Positions 27,136 to 37,783 of a stretch of 64,000 nt of DNA are shown here, one piece after another. How positions within the stretch are numbered: position 1 is the stretch's first letter; each line of letters starts with the position of its first letter. The notes under the pieces are model-generated. The model was not told the DNA's origin and did not search any database. It saw only the letters and a list, made by a program, of their open reading frames with translations. This DNA is from Actinomycetota bacterium (GTDB lineage Bacteria; Actinomycetota; Acidimicrobiia; Acidimicrobiales; Microtrichaceae): the NCBI GenBank assembly GCA_016703525.1, contig JADJBW010000001.1:372001-436000 (forward strand). Direction: 5' to 3'. A program made the position numbers and the translations under genes.

Positions 27136-27593
27136 CGCGGCGGGATCACGTCCCAGGCCTCGGGGTCGGCGGCGAGGCGGCGAACGGCGGCCGGCAGCTT
27201 GCCGCTCGCGATCTGCGCAATGGTCGTGTGATCGAGCACGGCGCGCAGGTTGGCGCGCACGGCGATCCACACGTCCTGCATCGGCGCCGCCGGACCGGGG
27301 TAGGCGACCTCGTTGGGCGGTAGTCCGCGCACCTGGGCGAGCGGCCCCTCGACCGCCCGGATGATCTGGGCGATCGTGATTTGCGACGCGGGCCGCGCCA
27401 GCCGATATCCGCCACTCGGTCCGGACTGGCTGGCGAGCAGGCCGGCCCGCCGCAGCTCGGCGAGAATCCCCCGAAGGAAGCTCGGCGGGATCTCCTGCGC
27501 CTCGGCGAGCTGGTCCATCTGGGCGCTCGTGTCGCGGTGCGCGAGTTCCACCATCGCCCGCACCGCGTAGTCCACCTTGGCCGTCACATGCAC
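27132..27593 (-). CDS. Rrf2 family transcriptional regulator (no cysteine cluster)
   Basis: A 153-residue winged-helix regulator beginning MHVTAKVDYAVRAMVELAHR, then QLAEAQEIPPSFLRGILAELRRAGLL and the wing GPSGGYRLARPASQITI. The three cysteines that hold an Fe-S cluster in IscR/NsrR are absent, so it probably senses something else. GTG 27593 is supported by an extended -10 (TGCCATGAT, with CATGAT at 27600-27605) six bases upstream. It is followed on the other side by an unrelated ABC exporter; its targets are unknown. Confidence 0.85.
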   Translation of the reverse strand: MHVTAKVDYAVRAMVELAHRDTSAQMDQLAEAQEIPPSFLRGILAELRRAGLLASQSGPSGGYRLARPASQITIAQIIRAVEGPLAQVRGLPPNEVAYPGPAAPMQDVWIAVRANLRAVLDHTTIAQIASGKLPAAVRRLAADPEAWDVIPPR

Positions 27594-27644
27594 CCGTCGA
27601 TCATGGCACTACCCGCACCGCGCGCCGCGTGCACGGCCGCCGGG

Positions 27645-28475
27645 TCACCCGCGAAGGTCGCGCCGCTCGAACAGGGCGAGCCCGACCAACACGATGGCCA
27701 CCGTGGCGGCGGCCAGCGCGGCCGTGTCGCCGACGTGGAACCCGTTGACGAGCGGTCGGTCGGCCAAGGTCAGCGAGAACACCGAGATGCGGCGGGCGGC
27801 GCGCAGCCACGGAACCAGTCCGGCGAGCGAGTCGGCCAGGTACGAGACCACGGCCAGCGTGGTCGACGCGCCGATCGCGGCGCTGCGCTTGCCGGTCGCC
27901 AGGCCGATGGCGAAGGCCGTCAGGCCGACCACGAGCGCGAGGACGGTCACATCGAGCACCCCGGCTGCGAGCTTCGCCACGCTCAGGTGGAGGTCGAAGA
28001 GCGGGCCGCACGCCCACAGCGTGATGAACCACGCCGCCGCGACCGTCACGATGGGGATCGCCACGCCGACCGCGAGCTCCGCGCCGATGCGGCGTCGCCG
28101 AATCGGGAGCGAGACGAACAGGGCCATGCGCCCGGGTTCTTCCAGCCCCGCCGATGCCGCCGCACCCCCTGCGATCCCCATCGCGACGAAGAGCACCGGC
28201 GCCATCGCGGAGAACAGCTCGATCGTCAGATACCCGGAGGGCGACGTGATGTCGAGTCCCGACCCCCCGAAGAACGCGAGGAGCTCGGCCGGGTACTTGT
28301 CGAGCAGATCCTGAAACTCGGGGCGGTTCCGGATGGTCGGGTACATCGCAGCGGTGACCGTCGTCATCGCGACCACGCCGAGCGTCCAGCCGAGGGTCGA
28401 CCGGCGGCGTTGGGCGACCCACAGCCGGGCGAGCGCCCCGAGCCTCGGGCGTACGGCGGGGCCGTTCGCGGTCAT
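27645..28475 (-). CDS. ABC-2 type exporter permease
   Basis: A 276-residue permease with about six hydrophobic segments and the segment NRPEFQDLLDKYPAELLAFF between helices 1 and 2, typical of ABC-2 permeases of the ABC2_membrane group. RMALFVSLPIRRRRIGAE is the usual cytoplasmic loop that contacts the ATPase. The ATG overlaps the stop of the ATPase gene (ATGA at 28472-28475), so both are made as a unit. The substrate is unknown; drug, lipid or peptide export is typical of the family. Confidence 0.85.
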   Translation of the reverse strand: MTANGPAVRPRLGALARLWVAQRRRSTLGWTLGVVAMTTVTAAMYPTIRNRPEFQDLLDKYPAELLAFFGGSGLDITSPSGYLTIELFSAMAPVLFVAMGIAGGAAASAGLEEPGRMALFVSLPIRRRRIGAELAVGVAIPIVTVAAAWFITLWACGPLFDLHLSVAKLAAGVLDVTVLALVVGLTAFAIGLATGKRSAAIGASTTLAVVSYLADSLAGLVPWLRAARRISVFSLTLADRPLVNGFHVGDTAALAAATVAIVLVGLALFERRDLRG

Positions 28476-29359
28476 CGTTCGCCCTCGCCGTAGTAGGTGA
28501 GGAACACCTCGTCGAGGTCGGCGGGTCGGCTCACGATGTCGATCGCCCCGTGCGCGGCGGCGGCGGCGCCGAGTTCGCCCATCAAACCCTCGACGGTGAG
28601 CTCGATGGCGCGTTCGTCGACGTGGTCGACGGTGACGCCGCTCAGGTCGCTAAACACCGCCGCATCGGGCGGATCCGCGAATTGGAGCTCCACGTGGCGC
28701 ACGGCGCGGGAACGCAGCGCATCGACGTTCTCGACGACCACGAGGCGACCGGCGCGCAGGATCGCGACGCGATCGACCAGGTGCTGCACCTCGTCGAGTT
28801 GATGCGACGACACCATCACCGTCGAGCCGTCGGCCACCGTCTCGTGCACGAGCGCGTGGAACTCGCGTTGCATCAGCGGGTCGAGCCCCGACGACGGCTC
28901 ATCGAGCACGATCACGCGCGGCCGTCTGAAGAAGGCGAGTACGAGCCCGACCTTCTGGCGGTTGCCCCGCGACAGCGTTCCGACGGGGCGGGTCGGGTCG
29001 AGGCCGAACCGCTCGAACAGCGGGGCCGCCGGGGACGTATCTGCGCCGCAGATCGCGGCGACCATCTCGACGTGTTCGGCGCCGGTCATCCGGTCGAACA
29101 TCGCAAGGTCGCCCGGCAGCCATGACAGGTCGGCGTGGACCCCGGCGGCGTCGCGGTGCGCGTCTCGTCCGAAGATCTCGATGCGACCGGACGTGGGACG
29201 GATGGAATCGACGAGCATGCGGATCGTGGTGGTCTTCCCGGCGCCGTTGGGGCCCAACAGGCCGAGCACCTCTCCCTCGGCGACGTCGAGGGAAAGCGAG
29301 TCGACGGCGACGTTGTCGCCGAATCGTTTGGTCACCTCGCGCATGACGACTGCGGGCAT
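28472..29359 (-). CDS. ABC-2 type transporter ATP-binding protein
   Basis: A 295-residue ATPase of the daunorubicin/CcmA-like group: VTKRFGDNVAVDSLSLDV, Walker A GPNGAGKTT, signature LSRGNRQKVGLVLAFF (R instead of the first G-rich position, common in this group), Walker B VIVLDEPSSGLDPLM and H-loop SSHQLDEV. A C-terminal extension of about 80 residues follows. ATG 29359 is preferred over an in-frame upstream start at 29377. It is the partner of the permease at 27645. Confidence 0.9.
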   Translation of the reverse strand: MPAVVMREVTKRFGDNVAVDSLSLDVAEGEVLGLLGPNGAGKTTTIRMLVDSIRPTSGRIEIFGRDAHRDAAGVHADLSWLPGDLAMFDRMTGAEHVEMVAAICGADTSPAAPLFERFGLDPTRPVGTLSRGNRQKVGLVLAFFRRPRVIVLDEPSSGLDPLMQREFHALVHETVADGSTVMVSSHQLDEVQHLVDRVAILRAGRLVVVENVDALRSRAVRHVELQFADPPDAAVFSDLSGVTVDHVDERAIELTVEGLMGELGAAAAAHGAIDIVSRPADLDEVFLTYYGEGER

Positions 29360-29474
29360 GGGTCCATTCCACCGCACGCGGGCGGCCGTGAACAGGGACG
29401 TTCGGCTCGGTGGCGCTCGCGGTCACCGCAGCGCCCTGACGGCCGTGCCTTCCCGGCGGTAACGAGGGCGATGC

Positions 29475-29480
29475 CATCAT
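29475..29480 (+). promoter_or_regulatory. Extended -10 for leaderless amidohydrolase transcript
   Basis: TGCCATCAT followed by six bases and ATG 29487; there is no Shine-Dalgarno. The architecture mirrors the Rrf2 promoter at 27600-27605. Confidence 0.4.
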
Positions 29481-29486
29481 GGCGCC

Positions 29487-30659
29487 ATGTCGCAATCGCC
29501 GGTCATCGACGCCGACCACCACTACTACGAGGCGCTCGACGCATTCACGCGTCACCTCGATCCCAAGCTCGGGCCACGGGTGATCGAGTGGGTCGACGTG
29601 GGCGGCCGGAAGTACCACTCGGTCGGCGGGCGGGTCTACCGCGGCGTGGCAAACCCCACGTTCGACCCGGTGGCGGAGCCGGGCGTGCTGGCGTCGTACT
29701 TCCGGGGCAACCCCGACGGCGTCGACCCGGTGGACATGCTGCGGGCGCGGGAGCGGATCCGCCCGGAGTACCGCGATCGATCGGCGCGCATCGAGCGGAT
29801 CGATGCGCAGGGTCTCGACTCGGTACTGCTGTTCCCGACCTTGGCGATGCTCTACGAGGAGGCGCTGCGCGACGACCCAGAGGCGGTCACGCTGCTGTTC
29901 ACGTCGTTCAATCGCTGGCTCGATGAGGATTGGGGCTTCGCCCGCGACTCCCGCATCACGGCGGCGCCCTACATCAGCCTGTGCGATGTCGATTGGGCGT
30001 GCGCCGAGTTGGATCGGTCGCTCGCACAGGGGGCGAAGATGGTCGTGATGCGACCGGCGGCCCCGGTGACCGCCGCGGGTCCGATCTCGCCGGCGAGCCC
30101 GGTGTTCGATCCGTTCTGGGCGCGCATCAACGAGGCCGGTATTGCGGTGGTCGTCCACGCCGGCGACAGCGGCTACACCGCTCACGGCTACGCGCGCGAC
30201 GGGTTCACCACCGACTTCGCCGGCATCCCGCAGCCGATCCGGATGCTGCAGCTCGAGCGTCCGATCGAGGACTTCCTCGCATCGCTGGTGTGCGACCGCC
30301 TCTTCGATCGGTTCCCCCGCGTGCGCGTCGCCTCGGTCGAGAACGGTTCACGATTCCTCGGTGGGCTCTTCGATCGGCTGCGGATCGTGAGCCACAAGAT
30401 GGTCGGCTGGTTCTCGGAGGACCCGGTCGAGACGCTGCGCCGCCACGTGTGGGTCAACCCGTTCTGGGAGGACGACGTGCGCGAACTGGTGTCGCTCGTG
30501 GGTGCGCAACGGGTGGTCTTCGGCAGCGATTGGCCCCACATCGAGGGACTCTCGGAGCCGCTGGAGTACCGCGTCGAACTCGACGGCTTCGACGACGCGA
30601 GCCGCGCCGCGATCATGGGTGGCAACGCCGCAACGCTGCTGACGCCCGGCGAGTTCTGA
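29487..30659 (+). CDS. Amidohydrolase family protein (amidohydrolase 2 type)
   Basis: A 390-residue TIM-barrel metal hydrolase/decarboxylase. It begins SPVIDADHHYYE (metal D-x-H), later GIAVVVHAGDSGYTAHGY (His), ASVENGSRFLGGLFDR and the strand-8 motif VVFGSDWPHIEG with the catalytic Asp. Such proteins, often long and actinobacterial, act on aromatic or steroid carboxylates. A thiolase-like gene follows at 30693, a frequent pairing in actinobacterial lipid or steroid catabolism clusters. The exact reaction is not assignable. Confidence 0.87.
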   Translation: MSQSPVIDADHHYYEALDAFTRHLDPKLGPRVIEWVDVGGRKYHSVGGRVYRGVANPTFDPVAEPGVLASYFRGNPDGVDPVDMLRARERIRPEYRDRSARIERIDAQGLDSVLLFPTLAMLYEEALRDDPEAVTLLFTSFNRWLDEDWGFARDSRITAAPYISLCDVDWACAELDRSLAQGAKMVVMRPAAPVTAAGPISPASPVFDPFWARINEAGIAVVVHAGDSGYTAHGYARDGFTTDFAGIPQPIRMLQLERPIEDFLASLVCDRLFDRFPRVRVASVENGSRFLGGLFDRLRIVSHKMVGWFSEDPVETLRRHVWVNPFWEDDVRELVSLVGAQRVVFGSDWPHIEGLSEPLEYRVELDGFDDASRAAIMGGNAATLLTPGEF

Positions 30660-30692
30660 GCCGATGTCTCGACCCAACCCAGGAGGACAGCG

Positions 30693-32141
30693 ATGATCGA
30701 CGACCGCAGGCCCGTACTGATCGGTGTGGGTGTCGCCTCGCAGCGATGTGACGACCCGACCGAAGCGGTGGAGGCCGTCGAGCTGATGCGTCGGGCGTTC
30801 GACGCGTCGATCCTCGACTGCGGTGCCCCGAGCATCGCCGATCGGGTCGACGAGATCATCGTGCCGGAGGGGATCTGGAGATACGGCGACCCGGGGCGCC
30901 TGGTGCTCGACGGTCGGTCGCCCGACGCCCGTACGGTCGTCGCCGACATCGGCGTGGTCCAGCAGAGCGTGTTCAGTCGCGCCGCCTCGGCGATCGCTGC
31001 CGGCGAGCTCGACGTGGTCGCGGTGGTGACGGGCGAAGCCAAGTACCGCTCGCTGCGCGCCCGGATCCTGGGTGTCGCTGCACCCGAGACCTCCATGACC
31101 GTCGAGCCCGATGTGCGCCTTCGCCCGGCGCTCGACGTGATCCCCGATCTCGAGATCCACCGGGCGCTCCCCGCTCCGACCCACCAGTACGCGGTGATGG
31201 AATCGGCGATCCGAGCCGCCTCCGGACGCACGCCGACCGAGCATGCGCGTCACGTCGCCGAGCTGGTGGCTCGCTTCAGCCGGGTCGCCGAGTCGAACCC
31301 GGCGGCGTGGACGCGCACGCCGATGATGGCCGACGCCGTGCTCGCCGCCCCCATGGTGGCGGAGCCGTACACCAAGCCGTGCTGTTCGCAGTGGAACGTG
31401 GACCAGGCGAGCGCTCTCCTCTTGTGCTCGGCTGCGACGGCGCGTGCGCTCGGCATCTCGGCGGACCGGTGGGTGTTCCCGCTGGCGGGTGCCGAATCGA
31501 ACCTGATGGTGCCGCTGAGCGAGCGCGGCGAGCTGCACCGATCGCCCGCCGTTGCCGCGGTGGGAGCGGCGCTCACCGACGCCGCGGGGATCGCCCCGGG
31601 CGATGCGGCGCTCCGCGAGATCTACAGCTGCTTCCCTGCGGCGGTGCAGATCCAGTGCGCCGAGTTGGGCATCGACGTCGACGGCGACCTGACCGTCACC
31701 GGGGGCATGCACTTCGCCGGTGGTCCACTCAACTCGTTCTCGCTGCAGGCGCTCGCCGCGCTCGTGCCCACGCTGCGCGAACGCCACGACGAGGTCGCGC
31801 TGGTCACGTCGGTCAGCGGCATGATGACCAAGTTCGGCGCCGGGCTGTGGTCGGCCTCGCCGAACGACGCGTTCCGTTCGGTCGACGTGACCGAGTCGGC
31901 CCGCGCCGCGACCGCGACGCGTGTCGTCGACGGTGACGCCGTGGGAACGGCTGTGGTGGTCGGCTCGACGGTCGGGTACGTCCACGGCGACGCCACCGAG
32001 GCGGTCGTCATCGCAGACGTGCCCTCGGGCGCCCGCGCCGTGGCGGTGGGTCGCGACGCGGAGGTGATCGCCGCGTTCCGTGGCGAGGAGTGGGTCGGTC
32101 GTTCGGTGATGGTCGACGGCCCGGTGCTGCGTCTGGGCTAG
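30693..32141 (+). CDS. Thiolase-like (acetyl-CoA acetyltransferase / SCP-x type) protein
   Basis: A 482-residue protein of the non-decarboxylating thiolase-like group. VLIGVGVASQR opens the fold; QSVFSRAASAIAAGELDVVAVVTGEAKY, IYSCFPAAVQIQCAELG and VTGGMHFAGGPLNSFSLQAL match long actinobacterial acetyl-CoA acetyltransferases. The usual active-site Cys of biosynthetic thiolases near residue 90 is not seen at the expected place (DIGVVQQSVFSRAAS), so activity may differ. AGGAGG lies before ATG 30693. It follows the amidohydrolase by 33 bp, probably as an operon. Confidence 0.82.
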   Translation: MIDDRRPVLIGVGVASQRCDDPTEAVEAVELMRRAFDASILDCGAPSIADRVDEIIVPEGIWRYGDPGRLVLDGRSPDARTVVADIGVVQQSVFSRAASAIAAGELDVVAVVTGEAKYRSLRARILGVAAPETSMTVEPDVRLRPALDVIPDLEIHRALPAPTHQYAVMESAIRAASGRTPTEHARHVAELVARFSRVAESNPAAWTRTPMMADAVLAAPMVAEPYTKPCCSQWNVDQASALLLCSAATARALGISADRWVFPLAGAESNLMVPLSERGELHRSPAVAAVGAALTDAAGIAPGDAALREIYSCFPAAVQIQCAELGIDVDGDLTVTGGMHFAGGPLNSFSLQALAALVPTLRERHDEVALVTSVSGMMTKFGAGLWSASPNDAFRSVDVTESARAATATRVVDGDAVGTAVVVGSTVGYVHGDATEAVVIADVPSGARAVAVGRDAEVIAAFRGEEWVGRSVMVDGPVLRLG

Positions 32142-32183
32142 GAGCCTCCCGATCGCGGGGCGCCCGGCTTCTGTGCGGCTCCT
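32140..32183 (+). terminator. Possible terminator after the thiolase-like gene
   Basis: AGGAGCC (32140-32146) pairs with GGCTCCT (32177-32183), followed by a single T. The loop is GC-rich and may fold further. This is a weak rho-independent candidate. Confidence 0.3.
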
Positions 32184-32213
32184 TGGCCTCGTCCCGAACC
32201 CGAGGGTGAGGGG

Positions 32214-32219
32214 TATCGT
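32214..32219 (+). promoter_or_regulatory. -10 hexamer TATCGT for vapBC
   Basis: TATCGT lies six bases before ATG 32226 with no ribosome-binding site, suggesting a leaderless toxin-antitoxin transcript. Confidence 0.45.
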
Positions 32220-32225
32220 TGGTGT

Positions 32226-32429
32226 ATGTCACGCACAAACGTCGACATCGACGATGAGGCCTGTCGCACTGTCATGGAGCGCTTCGACCTCGGCACCAAA
32301 CGCGAGGCCATCAATCTCGCATTGCGGCGTCTCGCAGCCGAGCCCTTGAGTCTTGAGGGAGCGCGAGGCATGCGCGGGTCGGGCTGGGACGGCGATCTGG
32401 ACGGGATGAGAGCGAGTCGCGTCGGATGA
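32226..32429 (+). CDS. vapB: VapB-type antitoxin
   Basis: A 67-residue protein with an N-terminal ribbon-helix-helix/VapB_antitoxin segment (MSRTNVDIDDEACRTVMERF, then GTKREAINLALRRLAAEPL) and a C-terminal toxin-binding tail GMRGSGWDGDLDGMRASR with the Trp-Asp pattern that threads into PIN toxins. It should bind its own promoter and neutralise the VapC encoded next. The ATGA overlap at 32426-32429 couples both genes. Confidence 0.88.
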   Translation: MSRTNVDIDDEACRTVMERFDLGTKREAINLALRRLAAEPLSLEGARGMRGSGWDGDLDGMRASRVG

Positions 32430-32824
32430 TCATGGTCGACACGTCGGCCTGGATCGAATACCTCCGCGACACGCGCTCGACGGTTTGTGAAGCCGTCGAC
32501 GCCCTGCTCGGCGACGATCTCGCGGTCTGCGATGTGATCGGCATGGAGGTGCTCGCCGGCGCCCGTGACGAGCAGCATTTGGTCGAGCTCCGCCGATTGC
32601 TCGCGAGGGCAACAACGGTGCGGGTGACCCCCGAGGACTACGACCACGCCGCCTCGCTCTACCGCGTGTGTCGTCGACGTGGGGAGACCGTGCGGAAGCT
32701 CATCGACTGCCTGATCGCGGCGGTCGCGATTCGCTCGAACGCGCAGTTGCTGCACGCGGACCGCGACTTCACCGTCTTGGCGAGGCACACGCAATTGACG
32801 GTGCGCGCCGAATCCGGCGGATAG
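32426..32824 (+). CDS. vapC: VapC-type PIN-domain ribonuclease toxin
   Basis: A 132-residue PIN protein: MIMVDTSAWIEYLR (first Asp), DVIGMEVLAGARDEQ (Glu), KLIDCLIAAVAIRSN (Asp) and LLHADRDFTVLARH (last Asp), the complete acidic metal site. VapC toxins cleave tRNA or rRNA to stop growth. Start ATG 32426 overlaps vapB. The convergent DUF1501 gene ends only 6 bp away. Confidence 0.92.
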   Translation: MIMVDTSAWIEYLRDTRSTVCEAVDALLGDDLAVCDVIGMEVLAGARDEQHLVELRRLLARATTVRVTPEDYDHAASLYRVCRRRGETVRKLIDCLIAAVAIRSNAQLLHADRDFTVLARHTQLTVRAESGG

Positions 32825-32830
32825 CGCCGC

Positions 32831-34174
32831 TCAGGCCGTGCAGAGGCCGAGCGGCGCCTGTGGTTCCCAGGTCGGGAAGATGTCGTGGGCATCGGCCGCG
32901 CCGCCGCGCACGGTCAGCACCTCGCCGAGCACCCGCCGGAAGTCGTTCTTCACGGCGAGGTCGCCCTCGGGACCGTCCTCGATGGTCGGAACGAAGTCGC
33001 CGTACACGCCGCCGGCAACGCCCCCGCCCATGACGAACATGGCCGTTCCCCGGCCGTGGTCGGTGCCACCCGTGCCGTTCTCGTTGATCGTTCGGCCGAA
33101 TTCGCTCACGGTCACCACGGTGACCCCCGACATCGCCGGTCCGAGGTCGCGCCAGAACGCGGCCAGCGCACCGGCGAGGTTGGCGGAGCGGCGGCGGAAG
33201 TCGCTGTTCGGATCATCGGGCGCGCCCATCCCCTCGTGGGTGTCCCACCCGCCGGCGTCGATGCACGCGACTCGAAGCCCGAGCCCGGCGCGAATCACCT
33301 TGGCCACATCGGCCAGGTTCCGCGCGATGTCGTCGGTGCCGTACACCGCCCCGTTCTGGGGCGCGTACGCAGCGGATGTCCACGAGACGCCGGCGACGTC
33401 GTCGATCGCGGCGAGTGTGTTGGCGCCCACCTGCGCAACGACGTCCGACTCGGAGGGCCGATACCACCGCGCCAGTGCGTCGCCGACCTTGGTGTTGTCG
33501 CCGAAGCCGTGAATCCCGAACGCGTTCAGGTCGTTCATCGAGAACGTCGGTACCGGGCCATCGAGCGATCGGGCGAGCGTGGCACCGCGGCCGATCGCCG
33601 GGATCCCTTCGGTGGCCCCGACCGCGCCGAGGAATCGGTTGAGGAACCCGGTGTTCACGTACAGCGACGCCGATCCGGCTTCCCAGTTCCGCATCGATTC
33701 GAAGTGGCTGCGCGTGTCGCTCTCCGCCGCGGGCATGCCCACGGCGTGAACGACCGCCAGATCGCCGGCCGCCCATGGTCCGGCGTGGAGCGGCGCGAGG
33801 CCGGGGTGCATCGCGAACACACCGTCGAGGTCGAACGGCGCGACCGATCCGCCGGCGGTCAGCGGCAGTCCGGCGTTGGGGGCGGCGACCTCGTCGGGCC
33901 CCTTCACCCTGATGGTGGGGCGAAGTGTGCGGTAGGTCGGCATCTGCCACGGGGCGACGAGCGACAGCCCGTCGGCCCCGCCGCGCAGGAAGATGAGGAC
34001 GATTACGTCGCCGTCCGACGGCGAGGTCGGCGAGGCGAACGCGAACTGCGGGCCCAGCGCGACCGCTGCGGCTGCGGCCCCTGCGGCGGCGCCGGATCCG
34101 GCGAGAAACGTGCGCCGCGTGATGCCGGCGCGGCGGGTCGGATTGGTTGGGGGAACTTCGATCAGCGCGGTCAT
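32831..34174 (-). CDS. DUF1501 domain protein, Tat-exported
   Basis: A 447-residue protein with twin-arginine signal ITRRTFLAGSGAAAGAAAAA, then the alkaline-phosphatase-like DUF1501 fold: VIVLIFLRGGADGLSLVAPW, ACIDAGGWDTHEGMG, VTVVTVSEFGRTINENGTGGTDHGRGTAMFVMGGG. Family members are usually encoded with DUF1800 proteins and are thought to be secreted hydrolases or surface-assembly factors; the reaction is unknown. GGAG lies before ATG 34174. It follows the DUF1800 gene by 10 bp in the same direction. Confidence 0.9.
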   Translation of the reverse strand: MTALIEVPPTNPTRRAGITRRTFLAGSGAAAGAAAAAVALGPQFAFASPTSPSDGDVIVLIFLRGGADGLSLVAPWQMPTYRTLRPTIRVKGPDEVAAPNAGLPLTAGGSVAPFDLDGVFAMHPGLAPLHAGPWAAGDLAVVHAVGMPAAESDTRSHFESMRNWEAGSASLYVNTGFLNRFLGAVGATEGIPAIGRGATLARSLDGPVPTFSMNDLNAFGIHGFGDNTKVGDALARWYRPSESDVVAQVGANTLAAIDDVAGVSWTSAAYAPQNGAVYGTDDIARNLADVAKVIRAGLGLRVACIDAGGWDTHEGMGAPDDPNSDFRRRSANLAGALAAFWRDLGPAMSGVTVVTVSEFGRTINENGTGGTDHGRGTAMFVMGGGVAGGVYGDFVPTIEDGPEGDLAVKNDFRRVLGEVLTVRGGAADAHDIFPTWEPQAPLGLCTA

Positions 34175-34184
34175 GTGGCTCCGG

Positions 34185-35881
<1,697 letters not shown>

Positions 35882-35961
35882 CCGGCCTGCGTCAGAGGTC
35901 GCCGCTGTGCTCGCCGAGGTCGATTCGGTGGGCGTGAGGGCGGCGGTACCGGAGGGCTCGG

Positions 35962-36083
35962 CGGGTTCCATCCCCGACGTTTCGGCGCGGATCACGCGGA
36001 ACTTGAGGATCGTTTGCGCGTTGCCCGCGTCGGGCGCAGCGGTCCTCGGTTTGCTCCGTCAGAAACATCGGGGATGGAACCCG
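35962..36083. repeat. 22-bp inverted repeat with about 78-nt centre
   Basis: Arms at 35962-35983 and 36062-36083 are reverse complements with one mismatch; each contains CCATCCCCGA / TCGGGGATGG. The centre has its own partial self-complementarity. It lies upstream of the DUF1800 start and just past the stop of the gene at 36098, so it may be a terminator-like or mobile palindromic element. Confidence 0.75.
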
Positions 36084-36097
36084 TGCGGACCGGTCGA

Positions 36098-36751
36098 TCA
36101 GGGACGAGTCCAGTGGGGATCGCGTCCGTTCCAGGCGACAAGGCGTTCGATGGCCGACGCCTGGTCGGCGACCTCGACCGCGTTCGCGAACGGGTCCTCC
36201 CACGGAACCCCCGGCGGCATCTGCTCGGCCATGGCCGCCCACATCGGCCCGCGGTCGGCGTCGGGGAGCTCCAGGTGAATCGACGCGGAGGCGACCTCGA
36301 TCGCATCGTCGTCCCACTCGGGCCGGGCGTCGATCGCCGCAGCGAGGTCCCACGCGTGCACGAGCAGCTCGTTGGCGTACACGGCTGCGGCCTGGCGACC
36401 GGCGACGGTCGCCCACGGGAGTTGTGTCGGACGGTCGAGCCGTTCATCGTCGGCCGCCCATTCCGCCCGGGCAGCGTCGGCGACTGTCTGCCAGGCGTCG
36501 CCCCACGCCTCGAAAGGCAGATCGGGCCCGGTGATCGCCCAGGCCGACAGCTCGTCGCCGCGGGCCGCGCTGGCGATCCGGCTTCCGGCCATGAGCAGGT
36601 GGTCGACGAGCTCGCGCACGTTCATGGTGGTGCACGGCGTCGGCGCATCCAGGTCGGCCGGGGTGACGGCCGCGAGCACGGCGCCGGTGGTGTCGAGGGC
36701 CTGCGCGAGGGCAGGGCGTGGATCGGTGGCGAGGAAGGTGTCGGAATCCAT
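36098..36751 (-). CDS. TIGR03086 family metal-binding protein (DinB/maleylpyruvate isomerase fold)
   Basis: A 217-residue four-helix protein. LDAPTPCTTMNVRELVDHLLMAGSR has the N-terminal signature with the first His, ANELLVHAWDLAAAIDARPEW the H-x-x-x-D/H metal motif, and the C-terminus LVAWNGRDPHWTRP is diagnostic of TIGR03086. Relatives are mycothiol-dependent enzymes in actinobacteria, which fits the host type. ATG 36751. It is divergent from the WYL regulator at 36814 across 62 bp and is its probable target. Confidence 0.88.
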   Translation of the reverse strand: MDSDTFLATDPRPALAQALDTTGAVLAAVTPADLDAPTPCTTMNVRELVDHLLMAGSRIASAARGDELSAWAITGPDLPFEAWGDAWQTVADAARAEWAADDERLDRPTQLPWATVAGRQAAAVYANELLVHAWDLAAAIDARPEWDDDAIEVASASIHLELPDADRGPMWAAMAEQMPPGVPWEDPFANAVEVADQASAIERLVAWNGRDPHWTRP

Positions 36752-36813
36752 GAGTCGAGCCTGCCACCCTAAAGCGGTCATGTGGTGACCGGTTTGCGCG
36801 AGAAGATGGACCG

Positions 36814-37761
36814 ATGCGTGCCGACCGACTCGTGGCGATCCTGTTGCTCCTGCAGCAACGCGGGCAGGTGACCGCCGCCGAGGTCGCCGACGAGCTCGAG
36901 GTGTCCGAACGCACGGCCCGACGCGACCTCGACGCCTTGGGTGTTGCGGGATTGCCGGTGTACGCCGTGCGCGGTCGCGGCGGCGGCTGGCGCCTGGCCG
37001 GCGGCGGGCGAACCGACCTCTCCGGGATGAGTGCACCCGAGGTCCGGGCGCTGTTCGCGCTCGTCGGCCCGAATCCCGACGCGTCGCCGGAGGTGCGGGC
37101 GGCCCTGCGCAAGCTGGTCCGAGCGCTGCCCGAACCATTGCGGGATCGTGCGGAGGCGGCGGCGACTTCGACCGTGATCGACCCTGCGGCGTGGGGTCGC
37201 CGGCCGCGGCCTCCCGCTCCGGCCCTGCTCGACGCGGTGCAAGCGGCGGTCATCGACGGGGTGCAGATTCGGCTGGAGTACGTCGATCGGCAAGGTTCCA
37301 CCTCGACCCGCGTGGTGCACCCGCTCGGCGTCGCGGCGAAGGGCGCCACGTGGTACCTCATCGCCGGGACCGAGGCCGGCAGGCGGACGTTCCGCGTGGA
37401 TCGGATGCGCAGCGTCGATCCGACCGGTGATGCCGTCGACCGTCCGGCCGACTTCGACCTCGCGGGCACCTGGTCGGAGATCGTGTCGGCGATGGAGCAG
37501 CAACGGCTCCCGATCGTCGTGACCGGTCGAGCGCACCGGCGCATCCTCGGGCCGCTCGACTACCTGCTCGGGACGCGGCTCAGCGTCGCCGGCGCCGGGG
37601 ACGGCGGTTGGGTCGACGTGGTCATCCGCGGCCGCGAGCCGTACGTGCTGGCGGCCGAACTCGCGGGATTCAGCAGCGATCTCGAGGTGCTCGCACCGGC
37701 AACGGTGCGCGAGGCACTGGTGTCGATCGGCCGCGAGCTGGTTGAGCGCTACGGGGAGTGA
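36814..37761 (+). CDS. WYL-domain (YafY-type) transcriptional regulator
   Basis: A 315-residue regulator: N-terminal HTH_11 (MRADRLVAILLLLQQRGQVT, ELEVSERTARRDLDALGVAG), then a WYL domain with VVHPLGVAAKGATWYLIAGT and TFRVDRMRSVDPTG, and a C-terminal WCX-type part. WYL proteins sense nucleic-acid ligands or metabolites and often control a divergent gene, here the TIGR03086 gene. GAAGAT six bases before ATG 36814 could be a leaderless -10. Confidence 0.9.
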   Translation: MRADRLVAILLLLQQRGQVTAAEVADELEVSERTARRDLDALGVAGLPVYAVRGRGGGWRLAGGGRTDLSGMSAPEVRALFALVGPNPDASPEVRAALRKLVRALPEPLRDRAEAAATSTVIDPAAWGRRPRPPAPALLDAVQAAVIDGVQIRLEYVDRQGSTSTRVVHPLGVAAKGATWYLIAGTEAGRRTFRVDRMRSVDPTGDAVDRPADFDLAGTWSEIVSAMEQQRLPIVVTGRAHRRILGPLDYLLGTRLSVAGAGDGGWVDVVIRGREPYVLAAELAGFSSDLEVLAPATVREALVSIGRELVERYGE

Positions 37762-37783
37762 TTCGGGATCCGATGTTCGCGCG

